Positions 51,706 through 61,084 of a stretch of 64,000 bases of DNA are shown here, piece by piece (within the stretch, counting starts at the first letter, position 1; each line of letters starts with the position of its first letter). The position numbers and the translations under genes are program-made. The notes below the pieces were generated by a model that was not told the DNA's origin, made no database searches, and was given only the letters and a program-made list of their open reading frames with translations. The stretch spans positions 151,752 to 215,751 of the forward strand of contig DATLOZ010000023.1 in assembly GCA_035535995.1 (NCBI GenBank). The letters run 5' to 3'. This DNA is from JANYCO01 sp035535995 (GTDB lineage: Bacteria; Bacteroidota; Bacteroidia; Cytophagales; Cytophagaceae).

Positions 51706-53100
51706 TCAAAATTGAAAATAGATAAATGGTTTGGAATGAATTTCACAAAACAGTAATACGCAGAAAAGTAATACTGTATATGTACTCCAACGCGCCACAA
51801 GCGACTGGTTTTGCAGGCATTGATCAAAACGTTTATTTCTTGTAAAGTATTCGATCGCACCGAATACTATTAGCAGAAAGAAAACTTTATACGGTATTTC
51901 GGAGAACACTTTATCTTCGTGCTTTTCAAATAAATTTGTAAAAATAAATCCTGCCGTTTTCAAATCCTTTGCGCGAAATAAAATCCAGATCCAGGAAATC
52001 AAAACAAAATTTGAAAGGATCATTACAACTTTTATGAATTTATTTTTTATGGCTAATCCATTAAGAGGAGTTTCCAATAAATAGAAAATACCATGTGCAA
52101 TTCCCCACCAGATATAATGCCAGTCTGCACCATGCCAGAGGCCGCTCAGCGCGAAGATCAATAATATATTTCTGAGCCAGCGAAAATAATTTACCCTGTT
52201 TCCTCCTAAGGAAAAATAAACATATTCTCTAAACCAATTGGTAAGCGAAATATGCCAACGCTTCCAGAAGTCGATCAGGTTGAGCGAAAAATAAGGATGA
52301 TTAAAATTATCCATTAAATGTATTCCCAAACAACTTGCCACCCCTACCGCGATCGTAGAGTATCCTAAAAAATCGGCATAGATCTGGATTGAAAAAAAGA
52401 AAACCGAGATCCAAAGCGTAGCAGTGGTATAATATTCAGGATGTTCGAACACAGGATCCACCAGCACCGACAGGCTGTCTGCCAGGGCTACTTTTACAAA
52501 CAATCCATACAACATCAGGCGAAACCCATTGCTGATATTGGCATACTGGAAATGGATCGTTTTATGAAGTTCTTTTCCGAGCGTTGCATATTTCTCTATC
52601 GGCCCTGCTACCATCTGCGGAAAGAAAAATACATAAGTAGCAAAATAGCCTAAGTGTTTTTCCACTTTCTGTCTACCCTTGGCTACTTCAATCGTGTACG
52701 ACATAGATTGAAACGTGTGAAAAGAAAGTCCAAGCGGCAAGACCAGTTCATGCATGCGGAAATGACGGGGATGATTGCTCCAGTCAAAGATTGCTTCAAC
52801 GCTTTCTAAAAGAAAATTATGGTATTTGAAATAAGCAAGAATGCCGATATTGCTGATCAAACTAATTGCCAACAAAAGCTTCTTTCTTCTTTGATCAACA
52901 CTCCGCTCGATTAGCAAGGCTGCACAGTAATCAATCAGAACGATCGCCCAGATCACAAGAATGTAACCGGGTTTGTAGGCCATATAAAAAACACAACTGG
53001 AAAAAAGAAGCCAAATCCATCGATAGCGTTGTGCGATCAGGTAATAAATAAAAATTGCTACCAGGAAGAAAATTAGAAACTGGAAACTGTTGAAGAGCAT
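51706..53100 (-). CDS. MBOAT-family membrane O-acyltransferase
   Basis: 464 residues from the ATG at 53100 (MLFNSFQFLIFFLVAIFIYY), preferred to an upstream ATG at 53160 whose extra residues are basic and not membrane-like. About ten TM helices. Marks: LPLGLSFHTFQSMSYTIEV (about 123-141), FPQMVAGPIEKY, DFWKRWHISLTNWFREYVYF (about 270-289) and LSGLWHGADWHYIWWGIAHG (about 316-335) with the catalytic His. It is of the AlgI/DltB/PatA type that passes acyl groups outward. The next gene encodes its likely SGNH partner. Confidence 0.92.
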   Translation of the reverse strand: MLFNSFQFLIFFLVAIFIYYLIAQRYRWIWLLFSSCVFYMAYKPGYILVIWAIVLIDYCAALLIERSVDQRRKKLLLAISLISNIGILAYFKYHNFLLESVEAIFDWSNHPRHFRMHELVLPLGLSFHTFQSMSYTIEVAKGRQKVEKHLGYFATYVFFFPQMVAGPIEKYATLGKELHKTIHFQYANISNGFRLMLYGLFVKVALADSLSVLVDPVFEHPEYYTTATLWISVFFFSIQIYADFLGYSTIAVGVASCLGIHLMDNFNHPYFSLNLIDFWKRWHISLTNWFREYVYFSLGGNRVNYFRWLRNILLIFALSGLWHGADWHYIWWGIAHGIFYLLETPLNGLAIKNKFIKVVMILSNFVLISWIWILFRAKDLKTAGFIFTNLFEKHEDKVFSEIPYKVFFLLIVFGAIEYFTRNKRFDQCLQNQSLVARWSTYTVLLFCVLLFCEIHSKPFIYFQF

Positions 53101-53256
53101 GTTTAAATATAAGTCTTTTTTTCGTGAGTATCTATTGAGTTTGATCTTGATAAAGGGCAAATCGGTGGTACGAATTTGATTATAATTTTATTTATGCAGG
53201 AGGTCAAAATCTTTTTATATAATTTAATGTTATAAACAATACAAATATAAAACCAT

Positions 53257-53811
53257 ATGCTGGAACTGATCCAAAAACCCTGGCCCTGGTATATCTCCGG
53301 CCCATTGATCGGACTGATGGTACCCGCCTTGCTATTGCTGGGAAATAAATCTTTCGGGCTTTCTTCCTCGCTCAAACATATATGTGCAATGTGTACTCCA
53401 ATGAAAGTGGACTTCTTTGAATACGATTGGAAAAAAGAAATCTGGAACCTTGTACTTGTCACAGGGATCTTGCTCGGCGGATGGATTGCCGCCACATTTT
53501 TAAATCCTACTGTAGAAATCTCTGACGCTACTATACACGATATGCATCGCCTGGGAATTCAGGATACCACGGGCATGAATCCCGCTGAATTATTCAACTG
53601 GTCTGCCTTGACCACCTGGCAAGGCTTTACCTTAATTATAATCGGCGGTTTTCTTGTAGGCTTTGGCACACGCTACGCCGACGGCTGTACTTCCGGCCAC
53701 GCTATCATGGGACTTTCAATCATGAACTGGCCTTCGCTTATAGCCGTAGCCGGTTTCTTCGCCGGCGGATTGCTCATGACACATCTTATTTTACCTTTCA
53801 TTCTATACTAA
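53257..53811 (+). CDS. YeeE/YedE-family (sulfur transport) protein, first half
   Basis: 184 residues, about four TM helices. FGTRYADGCTSGHAIMGLSI (about 138-157) holds the family Cys in the GC-x-x-GH motif. Full-length YeeE/TsuA binds thiosulfate through such cysteines and moves it across the inner membrane. Here the family is split: this gene and the next overlap by one base (TAATG) and would supply the two halves. Often these genes lie by sulfur-metabolism or beta-lactamase-like genes; none is adjacent here. Confidence 0.9.
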   Translation: MLELIQKPWPWYISGPLIGLMVPALLLLGNKSFGLSSSLKHICAMCTPMKVDFFEYDWKKEIWNLVLVTGILLGGWIAATFLNPTVEISDATIHDMHRLGIQDTTGMNPAELFNWSALTTWQGFTLIIIGGFLVGFGTRYADGCTSGHAIMGLSIMNWPSLIAVAGFFAGGLLMTHLILPFILY

Positions 53812-54227
53812 TGTTTATGCGCTATTTGAAATTTCTTTTGATCGGAATGTTTTTCGGGATTGTGCTTACTAAGGCAGAAGTGATCTCCTGGTTCAGGATC
53901 CAGGAAATGTTTCGCTTTCAGTCTTTCCATATGTATGGCATCATCGGCTCGGCAGTAGCTGTGGGCATGCTTTCTGTGTGGCTGATCAGAAAATTTAATA
54001 TCAAAACAATTCAGGGTGAACCTATAAAAATAGAACCTAAAAAATACCATAAAGGTTATTTTCCAGGCGGACTGATCTTCGGCTTAGGATGGGCGCTCAC
54101 CGGAGCATGTCCGGGGCCACTGTTTGCTCTGATAGGAAACGGCTTTACTGTGATGGCCGCTGCACTGGCGGCAGCTGTGATGGGTACTTATACATATGGT
54201 TTAGTTAAAAATAAATTACTCCACTAA
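53811..54227 (+). CDS. YeeE/YedE-family (DUF6691-like) protein, second half
   Basis: 138 residues, four TM helices. PGGLIFGLGWALTGACPGPL (about 84-103) is the second conserved Cys motif (GACPGP) of the family. The start overlaps the stop of the preceding gene, so translation is coupled. The pair together has the length of one full transporter. A terminator shared with the convergent gene follows. Confidence 0.9.
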   Translation: MFMRYLKFLLIGMFFGIVLTKAEVISWFRIQEMFRFQSFHMYGIIGSAVAVGMLSVWLIRKFNIKTIQGEPIKIEPKKYHKGYFPGGLIFGLGWALTGACPGPLFALIGNGFTVMAAALAAAVMGTYTYGLVKNKLLH

Positions 54228-54247
54228 TTGAATTTGAATTACAGCAA

Positions 54248-54271
54248 AAAAGGAGGCGCTTGCCTCCTTTT
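54248..54271. terminator. Bidirectional terminator after the YeeE/YedE pair
   Basis: AAAAGGAGGC and GCCTCCTTTT pair perfectly around GCTT. Both strands continue with T-rich sequence. It ends directly at the stop codon of the convergent gene. Confidence 0.85.
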
Positions 54272-54559
54272 CTATTTTACGATCTTCATAAGATTTTCGT
54301 ATTCTTCTGAATAATTAGAAACTTTCTGGATCTTGTGAACTTCATATTTCAGTTCATCTATTTTTTTACCTACCGTGGTAAAAGAACTTTCAGAATCTTC
54401 TGTTAATTTGCTTATACTCTCTTCCAGTGTAGCAAGTCGTTTGTCGATTGAATCAAAATTGTCATCAATTTTTTTGTACGCTTCAACCTGGGTTTTATTT
54501 AGGTTAATGACCCCTTTTCTGATAAATTCTAAAAGATTTGTGAATTCTTGTCCTTCCAT
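54272..54559 (-). CDS. Small coiled-coil protein, function unknown
   Basis: 95 residues from the ATG at 54559 (MEGQEFTNLLEFIRKGVINL); an ATG at 54592 would add 11 residues and cannot be excluded. From about residue 20 to 80 it has heptad-like spacing (IDDNFDSIDKRLATLEESI, KLTEDSESSFTTVGKKIDEL), so it should form a dimeric or trimeric coiled coil. No signal peptide or known family. The two halves of the coil contain related DKRLATLEES/GKKIDELKYE words. Confidence 0.65.
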   Translation of the reverse strand: MEGQEFTNLLEFIRKGVINLNKTQVEAYKKIDDNFDSIDKRLATLEESISKLTEDSESSFTTVGKKIDELKYEVHKIQKVSNYSEEYENLMKIVK

Positions 54560-54679
54560 GTCTAAAAAATATGTTTGAGTTAAGGTTGTCACAAAATTAT
54601 ATAATTCTCAATTATTCTCACACTCTCCTTCACTTTTTTATTTCATTTTCAATTCTATCAATATTGAAAGTTCAGTAGA

Positions 54680-55939
54680 TCAAGATCCGACTTTCACCAA
54701 TTTACCTTTCACCACTGCCTTCACCTTTCCTTTCAAGGTTTGTCCGACGAACGGAGAGTTTTTAGATTTTGATTGAATATTTTTTTCCTCGTAGGTCCAG
54801 CTTTCTTCCGGATCAAATACGGTGAGCTCCGCGATTGCACCTTCGTTCAACGAAGGCTTTTCTATTTTCAAAAGATCTCTCGGCACTTGCGTAAATTTGG
54901 CGACGAGTTTTTCCAGCGGGATGTTTTTATTGTAGGTATTGAGCAAGGCGAACATTGTTTCCAAGCCAATCATTCCAAAGTCTGCCAGATCGTATTCGAG
55001 ATTTTTACTTTCTACATCTTGCGGAATATGATCCGAAACGATCACATCAATTGTATCGTCAGCGATGGCTTTCCAGTAAGCTTCTATGTCTTGTTGCGCA
55101 CGAAGCGGAGGATTTACTTTATAATTGGTATCAAAGCTCGTCAGCAGTTCTTCATTCAACACCAACTGGTATACGGCAATCTCGCAAGTTACTTGTAATC
55201 CTTTTTTCTTAGCCGTGCGGATCAGATCCAGTGAGCCGGGGCTTGAAACATGCGCGAAGTGAAGTCTTCCACCTGTGTACTCAAGAATTTGCAGATCTCT
55301 TGCCACCATAAGCTCTTCGGCAAGTTTTGGGAAACCTCTCAGGCCAAGTCTTGTGCTCACCAAGCTTTCATTCATCTGCGCGCCGTGCGTGAGTAATTTA
55401 TCCTCCGCATGGTTGATCACCAGACCTTCGAACGTTTGTGTATACTGAAGCGCTTTGAGCATCACATCGGTATGCCATACAGGTTTGTCACCATCAGAAA
55501 AAGCTACGGCGCCTGCAGTATGAAGATCGATCATTTCGGTAAGCTCTTCTCCTTTGTTGCCAAGCGTAACCGAAGCAATTGGATATATCTCAACCAGCGA
55601 ACCTCCTGTACGGTTGCGCAGATAGGAGACAGCATCCTTGGTCTGTACCGGAGGTTTGGTATTAGGCATAGAAGCAATGGCCGTGAAACCACCGGCAGCA
55701 GCAGCAGCGGAGACAGAGTCTATATCTTCTTTATGCTCCAAACCTGGCTCTCCCATAGTAACACGCATATCAAACCAACCAATGGAAACGCAAAGTTTTT
55801 TTCCTTCTATGATCTGATCGGCAGACACAGACGGATCGGCAAAACGGATCTTACCATTTTCTACCAATATACTTTTCACCTGGCCGTTGAAAGGGCCATT
55901 CAAGTCTACGATCGTTGCGTTTTTTATTAATATTTTCAT
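54680..55939 (-). CDS. Dihydroorotase homologue lacking the metal-site His pair
   Basis: 419 residues, amidohydrolase fold of the class I dihydroorotase type. The usual DMHVHLREPG is DMRVTMGEPGLEHKED (about 57-72): both His of the HxH zinc site are lost. Other parts persist: AAAAAGGFTAIASMPNTKPP (about 84-103), INHAEDKLLTHG, RLHFAHVSSPGSLDLI and IVSDHIPQD. In Pseudomonas a similar inactive homologue (PyrC') is needed to hold aspartate transcarbamoylase together, so this may be structural. The 21-base gap links it to the BatA-like gene upstream. Confidence 0.88.
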   Translation of the reverse strand: MKILIKNATIVDLNGPFNGQVKSILVENGKIRFADPSVSADQIIEGKKLCVSIGWFDMRVTMGEPGLEHKEDIDSVSAAAAAGGFTAIASMPNTKPPVQTKDAVSYLRNRTGGSLVEIYPIASVTLGNKGEELTEMIDLHTAGAVAFSDGDKPVWHTDVMLKALQYTQTFEGLVINHAEDKLLTHGAQMNESLVSTRLGLRGFPKLAEELMVARDLQILEYTGGRLHFAHVSSPGSLDLIRTAKKKGLQVTCEIAVYQLVLNEELLTSFDTNYKVNPPLRAQQDIEAYWKAIADDTIDVIVSDHIPQDVESKNLEYDLADFGMIGLETMFALLNTYNKNIPLEKLVAKFTQVPRDLLKIEKPSLNEGAIAELTVFDPEESWTYEEKNIQSKSKNSPFVGQTLKGKVKAVVKGKLVKVGS

Positions 55940-55960
55940 ACTTGTAAGAGTAGTAATTTT

Positions 55961-58006
55961 TTATTTCCAAAATCTGATCAGCAAGATCTCAATTAGCAGG
56001 AACAGCAAGGCGCCGATGAGGAAATATTTCCACAAAGGAGTACCTAGATTATCCTGGCGGAAAGAGTCAGTAAATTGATCGCTGTTTTCAGTATTATAGA
56101 TTTTTACATTTTTATACTGTGCAGTCATTTTCTTCAATTCATCCGAAGTATAGCAATCCATGCGGGATTCCTGCTTGCCATAGTTTAGAGCAATCGTCTT
56201 TTGTACTTTTCCATCTAGGATCAAATCATAAAATCCTGCGCGCATTTGTTCGGAAGGAAGATCAAGCATCAACAGATCAGAGGAGGTCCATTGCGCAGGG
56301 ATGATATTAAAATCTTTTCCTTGCAAAGAATAAATAGCATTGGCCTTCGCCTGATGTTCTTCGCCCAAATCTATTGCAATGGTAGGCTCCTGGAAAGAAT
56401 ACGAAAGTCGCTCGGAGGAAACTATACTATTGAAAGCTATCTTGTACATCATCGGAACAAAGAAAGAATGTTTCTGCAAATTGGTATAATCGTTGTCGAG
56501 CGGTGCAGCAGCCAGGTAGAGAGCGCCTTTGCCAGAATGGACTACTGATAAAAAAGATTCTCCGTTTTTATAACGGAGCAATGGCTCTCCTCTCCTGCCC
56601 CATTGAACCACAGGGAAAGCATAAGGCATCAGCATTTTTGGATCTTTTTTCTCAAACACATTGCTAAAAAAAGGATTGGAGAAATCAGGACTGCTCATTT
56701 CATAAGCATTCTTCTGCGTAGTATCTTTTTTCATCGATACAGGCACAGGAAGCTGGAACTGTAGCGCAAAGGCTTCATACGTTTTTTTATCAATCTCTTT
56801 CGCAGGGAATATCAATAAACTTCCCCCTTTTGACACAAAATCTTTTAGCGAATTTAAAAGTGCCGGAGAGATCGTAGATACAGCATCCAGCACTACAAGA
56901 TCGGTGGTTGAAATTTTAGAATAATCAAAATCACCAGAGCGATTGTTGACAGCGTCGAAAATAGTTTCGTTGGAATACACATCCGAAACATACACTCCAC
57001 TGCCTTCATAGAGATGAAGAATATTTATTTTAGGTGATACATTGAGGGTGAAGAAATATTCATTGTCAAACACCACCGGATGATCTTCAAAACGGATGGA
57101 AGCTTTCTTCTGTCCTTCCCCGTTGATGTTAAATTCAAAAGAGGTTTTGGTATATGATCCCGGTTTGATATCGATCACCGCCGAGCTTACCTGGATATTA
57201 TCGATGTAGAGCTTTACGGTAAGCTCCCGAACCTCTTTGGTACCACTATTGAGCAGGTTTGCTTCCAGAAGATTGTTTTCACCCGCTTTCACCAGCGGAC
57301 TGGCAAGCCATAAGGAATCTACCGACACGTTGGAAATTTCTACATTCTGAACAGGTACAAAATGATAATGAATACTCGAATCAAACTTCAGGGAAGAAAG
57401 ATCACCAAGAGTACTTTTTTGAAAATCGGAAAACCAAAGAATATGTTTGTTCTCTGCACCTTGAGAAAGCATACTCTCATGTTGTCTTTTCAATATACTC
57501 GTAGCATCGCGGTAATTGCTGGAAAAATTTATTTCTGCAATGCGTTCGTTCAATTTGTCTTTGTTGCGAAAGTATTGATCCTTCCCTTCAAAATCGTTGG
57601 TAAGAAAACCATAAGAAGTAGTACCAGGGAAAAGCGAGGTAAGCTGCTGAATAGATTTGACGCTTATATCCAGCGTGCTCTCCTGAGAAAGCTCGTTTTG
57701 CATGCTAAAGGAGTTGTCGAGATAGACCGATACAAAAGGCTTCCCCTTCATCCTGCCAGCATCTTTATTGATCAGGAAAGGCTGAGCGAAGGTCAGTACC
57801 AGGAAAATAATAAAGCAAATCCTGGAAAGTAGGATCAGCAGGTGCTTTAGCTTAAGTTGGTTGGAAGTATTTTGCTGGACCTGTTTTAGGAAACGGACAT
57901 TAGGAAATAAAATTTTTCTTGGCTTCTGAAGATTAAAAAGATGTATTGCAATGGGGATGGAAATCGCCAGAAGGCCAAACAAAAACTGAGGATAGAGAAA
58001 ATTCAC
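55961..58006 (-). CDS. BatA-domain membrane protein
   Basis: 681 residues. The N-terminal BatA domain, MNFLYPQFLFGLLAISIPIA followed by IHLFNLQKPRKILFPNVRFL, includes two TM helices (about 5-25, 57-78). A von Willebrand-like region starts VSVYLDNSFSMQNELS (about 92-107), with the D-x-S-x-S metal motif as DNSFSM. Beta-rich periplasmic domains follow (about 215-620), and a last TM helix (FLIGALLFLLIEILLIRFW). BatA proteins belong to the Bacteroidota aerotolerance-like group and are thought to act in envelope stress or chaperone complexes with MoxR. No MoxR gene is nearby; the partner gene is the inactive dihydroorotase homologue. Confidence 0.88.
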   Translation of the reverse strand: MNFLYPQFLFGLLAISIPIAIHLFNLQKPRKILFPNVRFLKQVQQNTSNQLKLKHLLILLSRICFIIFLVLTFAQPFLINKDAGRMKGKPFVSVYLDNSFSMQNELSQESTLDISVKSIQQLTSLFPGTTSYGFLTNDFEGKDQYFRNKDKLNERIAEINFSSNYRDATSILKRQHESMLSQGAENKHILWFSDFQKSTLGDLSSLKFDSSIHYHFVPVQNVEISNVSVDSLWLASPLVKAGENNLLEANLLNSGTKEVRELTVKLYIDNIQVSSAVIDIKPGSYTKTSFEFNINGEGQKKASIRFEDHPVVFDNEYFFTLNVSPKINILHLYEGSGVYVSDVYSNETIFDAVNNRSGDFDYSKISTTDLVVLDAVSTISPALLNSLKDFVSKGGSLLIFPAKEIDKKTYEAFALQFQLPVPVSMKKDTTQKNAYEMSSPDFSNPFFSNVFEKKDPKMLMPYAFPVVQWGRRGEPLLRYKNGESFLSVVHSGKGALYLAAAPLDNDYTNLQKHSFFVPMMYKIAFNSIVSSERLSYSFQEPTIAIDLGEEHQAKANAIYSLQGKDFNIIPAQWTSSDLLMLDLPSEQMRAGFYDLILDGKVQKTIALNYGKQESRMDCYTSDELKKMTAQYKNVKIYNTENSDQFTDSFRQDNLGTPLWKYFLIGALLFLLIEILLIRFWK

Positions 58007-58225
58007 CTATTGAGTTATTTAAAACAATCCATTCTTAGATCTTCTTCGTACCGGACCAGTTTGATCTGATGGGGCAAAGTGCATCTGAGTCCAAAACTAA
58101 CAAAAAATTGCCATATATAGAACCCAATTTGCCTGAGTGAAACAAAATTACAGGCAAAAATTGTTTTATACTGATAAATTTTATTATTTTTTCCGATTCA
58201 ATTATAAACCTAAACACTTTAACTT

Positions 58226-58576
58226 ATGAAAAAATACGCTATCTACATTCTTATTGTGATTGCAGTAATTTCTGCTTCTCTAATGGCTTTCACCCCTGTC
58301 GATAAAGAATCTTCCAAAGGAGGAAACGATTATATCTTAGTAGAGATCTATGAGGTTCCTTCTTATAAGGACAAAGGAGTGCATATCCACTATGGCAATG
58401 GCAAAAGAGAGCTTGTTCCTTTTAAAGAATTTACTGCTGAAAATCATGATGACAACGGAGATATTATCCTGAATTGTATGAACAAACTGGTTGCAGACGG
58501 ATACGTGATCGAATCAAGTGCTGCTGGTGTAGCAGATGCCGGAATGATCACGAAAGTATTTATGAGAAAAAAATAA
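58226..58576 (+). CDS. Small exported protein of unknown function
   Basis: 116 residues with an N-terminal signal or membrane anchor (MKKYAIYILIVIAVISASLM). The mature part has YILVEIYEVPSYKDKGVHIH, KELVPFK-like RELVPFKEFTAENHDDNG, and a C-terminal GYVIESSAAGVADAGMITKV segment. The end pattern, a polar chain with GYVIESS, resembles small proteins that Bacteroidota often carry, but I cannot name a family. A GAGTTATGAAT-type repeat starts five bases after the stop codon. Confidence 0.7.
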   Translation: MKKYAIYILIVIAVISASLMAFTPVDKESSKGGNDYILVEIYEVPSYKDKGVHIHYGNGKRELVPFKEFTAENHDDNGDIILNCMNKLVADGYVIESSAAGVADAGMITKVFMRKK

Positions 58577-58580
58577 ATTA

Positions 58581-58676
58581 TAAATATTGAGTTATGAATT
58601 ATGAATGTTGAGTTATGAATGATAGAGTTTAAGCTAATTAACTCATAATTCAATATTCATAATTCATAACTTAACC
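58581..58676. repeat. GAGTTATGAAT-family inverted repeat between convergent genes
   Basis: Left ATTGAGTTATGAATTATGAA and TGTTGAGTTATGAATGATAGA; right TAACTCATAATTCAATATTC and ATAATTCATAACTTAACC. The arms are inverse to each other over about 35 bases. Confidence 0.8.
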
Positions 58677-58679
58677 TAA

Positions 58680-59786
58680 TTATTTTTTTACGTTATATCC
58701 CGCCACCACCGGGTAATGATCTGAAAGATGATTTTCTTTCAATACTTCGTAAGAATTTATTTCTATAGAAGGAGAAAAAAACTGATTGTCGATCCGGATG
58801 AACCAGGGAAATTTATTGTACGTAAACCCAAACCCATTTCCGCCTTCCTCAAAAGAGTTGAGTAGATATTTCCGGATCGTAAGATAAGAAAACGAATAAG
58901 GCATATCATTCAGATCGCCTACCAGGATTTTATGTCCCGGCTTTTTCAGCACTTCTTTTTCCAGCGTTTGCACCTGGATCCCTCGTTTCATAAAACCATA
59001 TTCCATTTTGGCTTTAAATAAATCGAGTTCTTTGCCAAGCGTATCGGAAGGCAGACTACTCAGCACCCGCTTCGCCCTCAGATCCATTGAGTGCAGGTGT
59101 ACATTGATGACGCGTATTGTATCCTTACCTACTACAATGTCTGTATAAATAGCGGTGTTGAGCGCTCGCTTATTTTCTTTGTATTCAAAAGTTATTTTCC
59201 CTTTGTCTGCAATCGGAAATTTTGAAAAAGTAATCACACCGAAAAAGCCTTCGTATCCTTCGATACGGATAGGATTGGTGTAAAAATATTTATACCCGAT
59301 ATCTGTCATTTCGTTGAGCGTGGTGCTAAAGCTGAGTGCATCGTTGTTGTAAAACTCCTGCAAACAGATCACATCGGCTTTGCATGTTTTCAAAAACTCT
59401 TGCTGCCGCGCAATGATAATGGAATCAGAAAGTCGAATAGTATCGGAAGAATGAAAACGGTCGAGGTTAAAAGTGCCTACGTTGTACGACAATACCTTTA
59501 ACTGTGGCTCTTCCTGATTTTCTTTTTTCCAATGTAATGCCAGAAAACCAGGAACGATGCGGCATGCAAAGATCAATACAAGGATTGGATAGATCCAGAA
59601 AAACCGGATGCGCGAAAAAAAACTTACTATAATAAGCAAGCAATTGATTATAAGTATACCCGGAATAGTATACGAGATCGCGTTATATAATGCTGTATTA
59701 GAAACAAAAAAATAATGGTAGAAATAAACTGCCAAACACACCCATCCTATTGTAAGAATAAAAACATCCCTTTTGCCAAACTTCAT
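58680..59786 (-). CDS. Membrane-anchored endonuclease/exonuclease/phosphatase-family protein
   Basis: 368 residues. Three hydrophobic segments (about 9-28, 36-56, 62-80) come first, then the EEP fold: VLSYNVGTFNLDRFHSSD (Asn near 101), VICLQEFYNND (catalytic Glu), VINVHLHSMDL (His), LVGDLNDMP (Asp/Asn) and LSDHYPVVAGYNV at the C-terminus (Asp-His). It is like the other EEP gene at 15.5 kb but membrane-bound. Substrate unknown. A -7-like TAATTTTG (59848-59841, minus strand) lies 55 bases upstream. Confidence 0.9.
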   Translation of the reverse strand: MKFGKRDVFILTIGWVCLAVYFYHYFFVSNTALYNAISYTIPGILIINCLLIIVSFFSRIRFFWIYPILVLIFACRIVPGFLALHWKKENQEEPQLKVLSYNVGTFNLDRFHSSDTIRLSDSIIIARQQEFLKTCKADVICLQEFYNNDALSFSTTLNEMTDIGYKYFYTNPIRIEGYEGFFGVITFSKFPIADKGKITFEYKENKRALNTAIYTDIVVGKDTIRVINVHLHSMDLRAKRVLSSLPSDTLGKELDLFKAKMEYGFMKRGIQVQTLEKEVLKKPGHKILVGDLNDMPYSFSYLTIRKYLLNSFEEGGNGFGFTYNKFPWFIRIDNQFFSPSIEINSYEVLKENHLSDHYPVVAGYNVKK

Positions 59787-59840
59787 AAACCTATTTTCCC
59801 TCTTATTAAAAAAACAACTTAATCAATTTCACAAAAAATG

Positions 59841-59848
59841 CAAAATTA
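59841..59848 (-). promoter_or_regulatory. Possible -7 box for the membrane EEP gene
   Basis: The minus strand reads TAATTTTG, matching TAnnTTTG. No TTG is found at the expected distance upstream, so it is only a partial promoter match. Confidence 0.35.
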
Positions 59849-60016
59849 GAATTCACCTGGCGAACTTTTCGAAAGCTTTGCGGCCCTTGCGGTGATTGCC
59901 CGGGAACTACTTCAACGCTCTGAAGTTCAACGAACAATCCTATTTCTTTTGCATTGGTTTTCAAACACAACGAGCGCAAAAATTTAAAGGGACTAAAAAT
60001 TTTAGACGTTCCCCTT

Positions 60017-60937
60017 TTAACCCAACTTTATTTCATAAGAATATTTATGCGAAAGCGCTGCGCCGAGGTGTTCTTTAAAACGGATTAATCCCTCGTTGCG
60101 CACACCACCTGAGGTAGCAATGCCAAGGTCATACAAGTGATAGCCGTTCTGACAGCAGTAGTCATACATTGCTTTATTCAGCAACACTATTGGACTATAT
60201 GAAAGATAATCCTCATCGTCTGCAGGCAAAAAATTATACAGAATATCCGAACGCACTTTCACTCCTACTGCGGCTGCAATTATTTTGCTTTGATCTTTGA
60301 CCGTAAAAAGAGTATAACGCTCCGGAAAATCGCGAAACATTTTTTCAAACGCTTCCGCAGGCATAGACAATGGATATCCCTTACGTTTCCTACATTCGGC
60401 GATGAGTTGATGTACCGCTTTATAGTCTATTTCTTGTGCTACGGTACATTCAAATCCGGCCTGTATCGATTTTCGCAATCTTCTTTTTTCAGAATCATGT
60501 ATGAAATTTTCAAAGGCCCCGAGATTTGTTTCCAGGTGATAGTTCAATTCTGTCACCGTCACGGAAAATCCCGCATGGATCAATACTTCGTCAAGCATAT
60601 CAGCTTTTTGAAGATCGTAACATTCGGGAGGAGCTACTAATTGCATGGAGCGGATACCTGAAAGTTTTATTTTTTCCAGCGATTCTTTTACAAATTCATA
60701 AAGCGTCTGCAAATCTGTCTGAGTAGAAAACTCTAATGAGCCAAACGGAGCACGCAGCGGAGAAATCAGGGTTTGATCTTTTCGGTAGAGCCTGAGAAAA
60801 ATTTCTTTTTCTTCTTTTTTATAATATAAAAGGATGCCTTCGCCTTCTGCCTGTTTGCCAGCGTATTCCTCACTATTAAACCAGAAAGGTTCAAAAGAAG
60901 GAGAAAGAGAAGTATTGATATTTAAAAGCTCAATCAA
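60017..60937 (-). CDS. GNAT/FemAB-like acyltransferase
   Basis: 306 residues. The C-terminal half looks like a GNAT fold: KIIAAAVGVKVRSDILYNFL (about 217-236), YLSYSPIVLLNKAMYDYCCQ (about 243-262) and HLYDLGIATSGGVRNEGLIR (about 266-285), the last resembling the FemAB/BioF2-like acetyltransferases. The N-terminal half (about 20-170) looks like a degenerate second GNAT unit. It probably transfers an acyl group from a CoA or tRNA donor; substrate unknown. It has no signal peptide. Confidence 0.8.
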   Translation of the reverse strand: MIELLNINTSLSPSFEPFWFNSEEYAGKQAEGEGILLYYKKEEKEIFLRLYRKDQTLISPLRAPFGSLEFSTQTDLQTLYEFVKESLEKIKLSGIRSMQLVAPPECYDLQKADMLDEVLIHAGFSVTVTELNYHLETNLGAFENFIHDSEKRRLRKSIQAGFECTVAQEIDYKAVHQLIAECRKRKGYPLSMPAEAFEKMFRDFPERYTLFTVKDQSKIIAAAVGVKVRSDILYNFLPADDEDYLSYSPIVLLNKAMYDYCCQNGYHLYDLGIATSGGVRNEGLIRFKEHLGAALSHKYSYEIKLG

Positions 60938-61084
60938 CAGGACATTTGTTTTATCTTTTCAAAAATCTTTATTTTTACGCAGAAAATGAAGGTTTACCTG
61001 TCAAATAGTTATCAATACGGAAAATATGTCAGTTGGCAGCCATTGGCATAATAACTGTTATAGGGCTTCTGTAAGAAAAAAGGT

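Noticed and set aside
61033..61048. Sigma-54 promoter for groESL
   Set aside because: The GG to GC spacing is 11, not 12, bases, and spacing is strict for that factor. A TAnnTTTG box lies closer to the gene.
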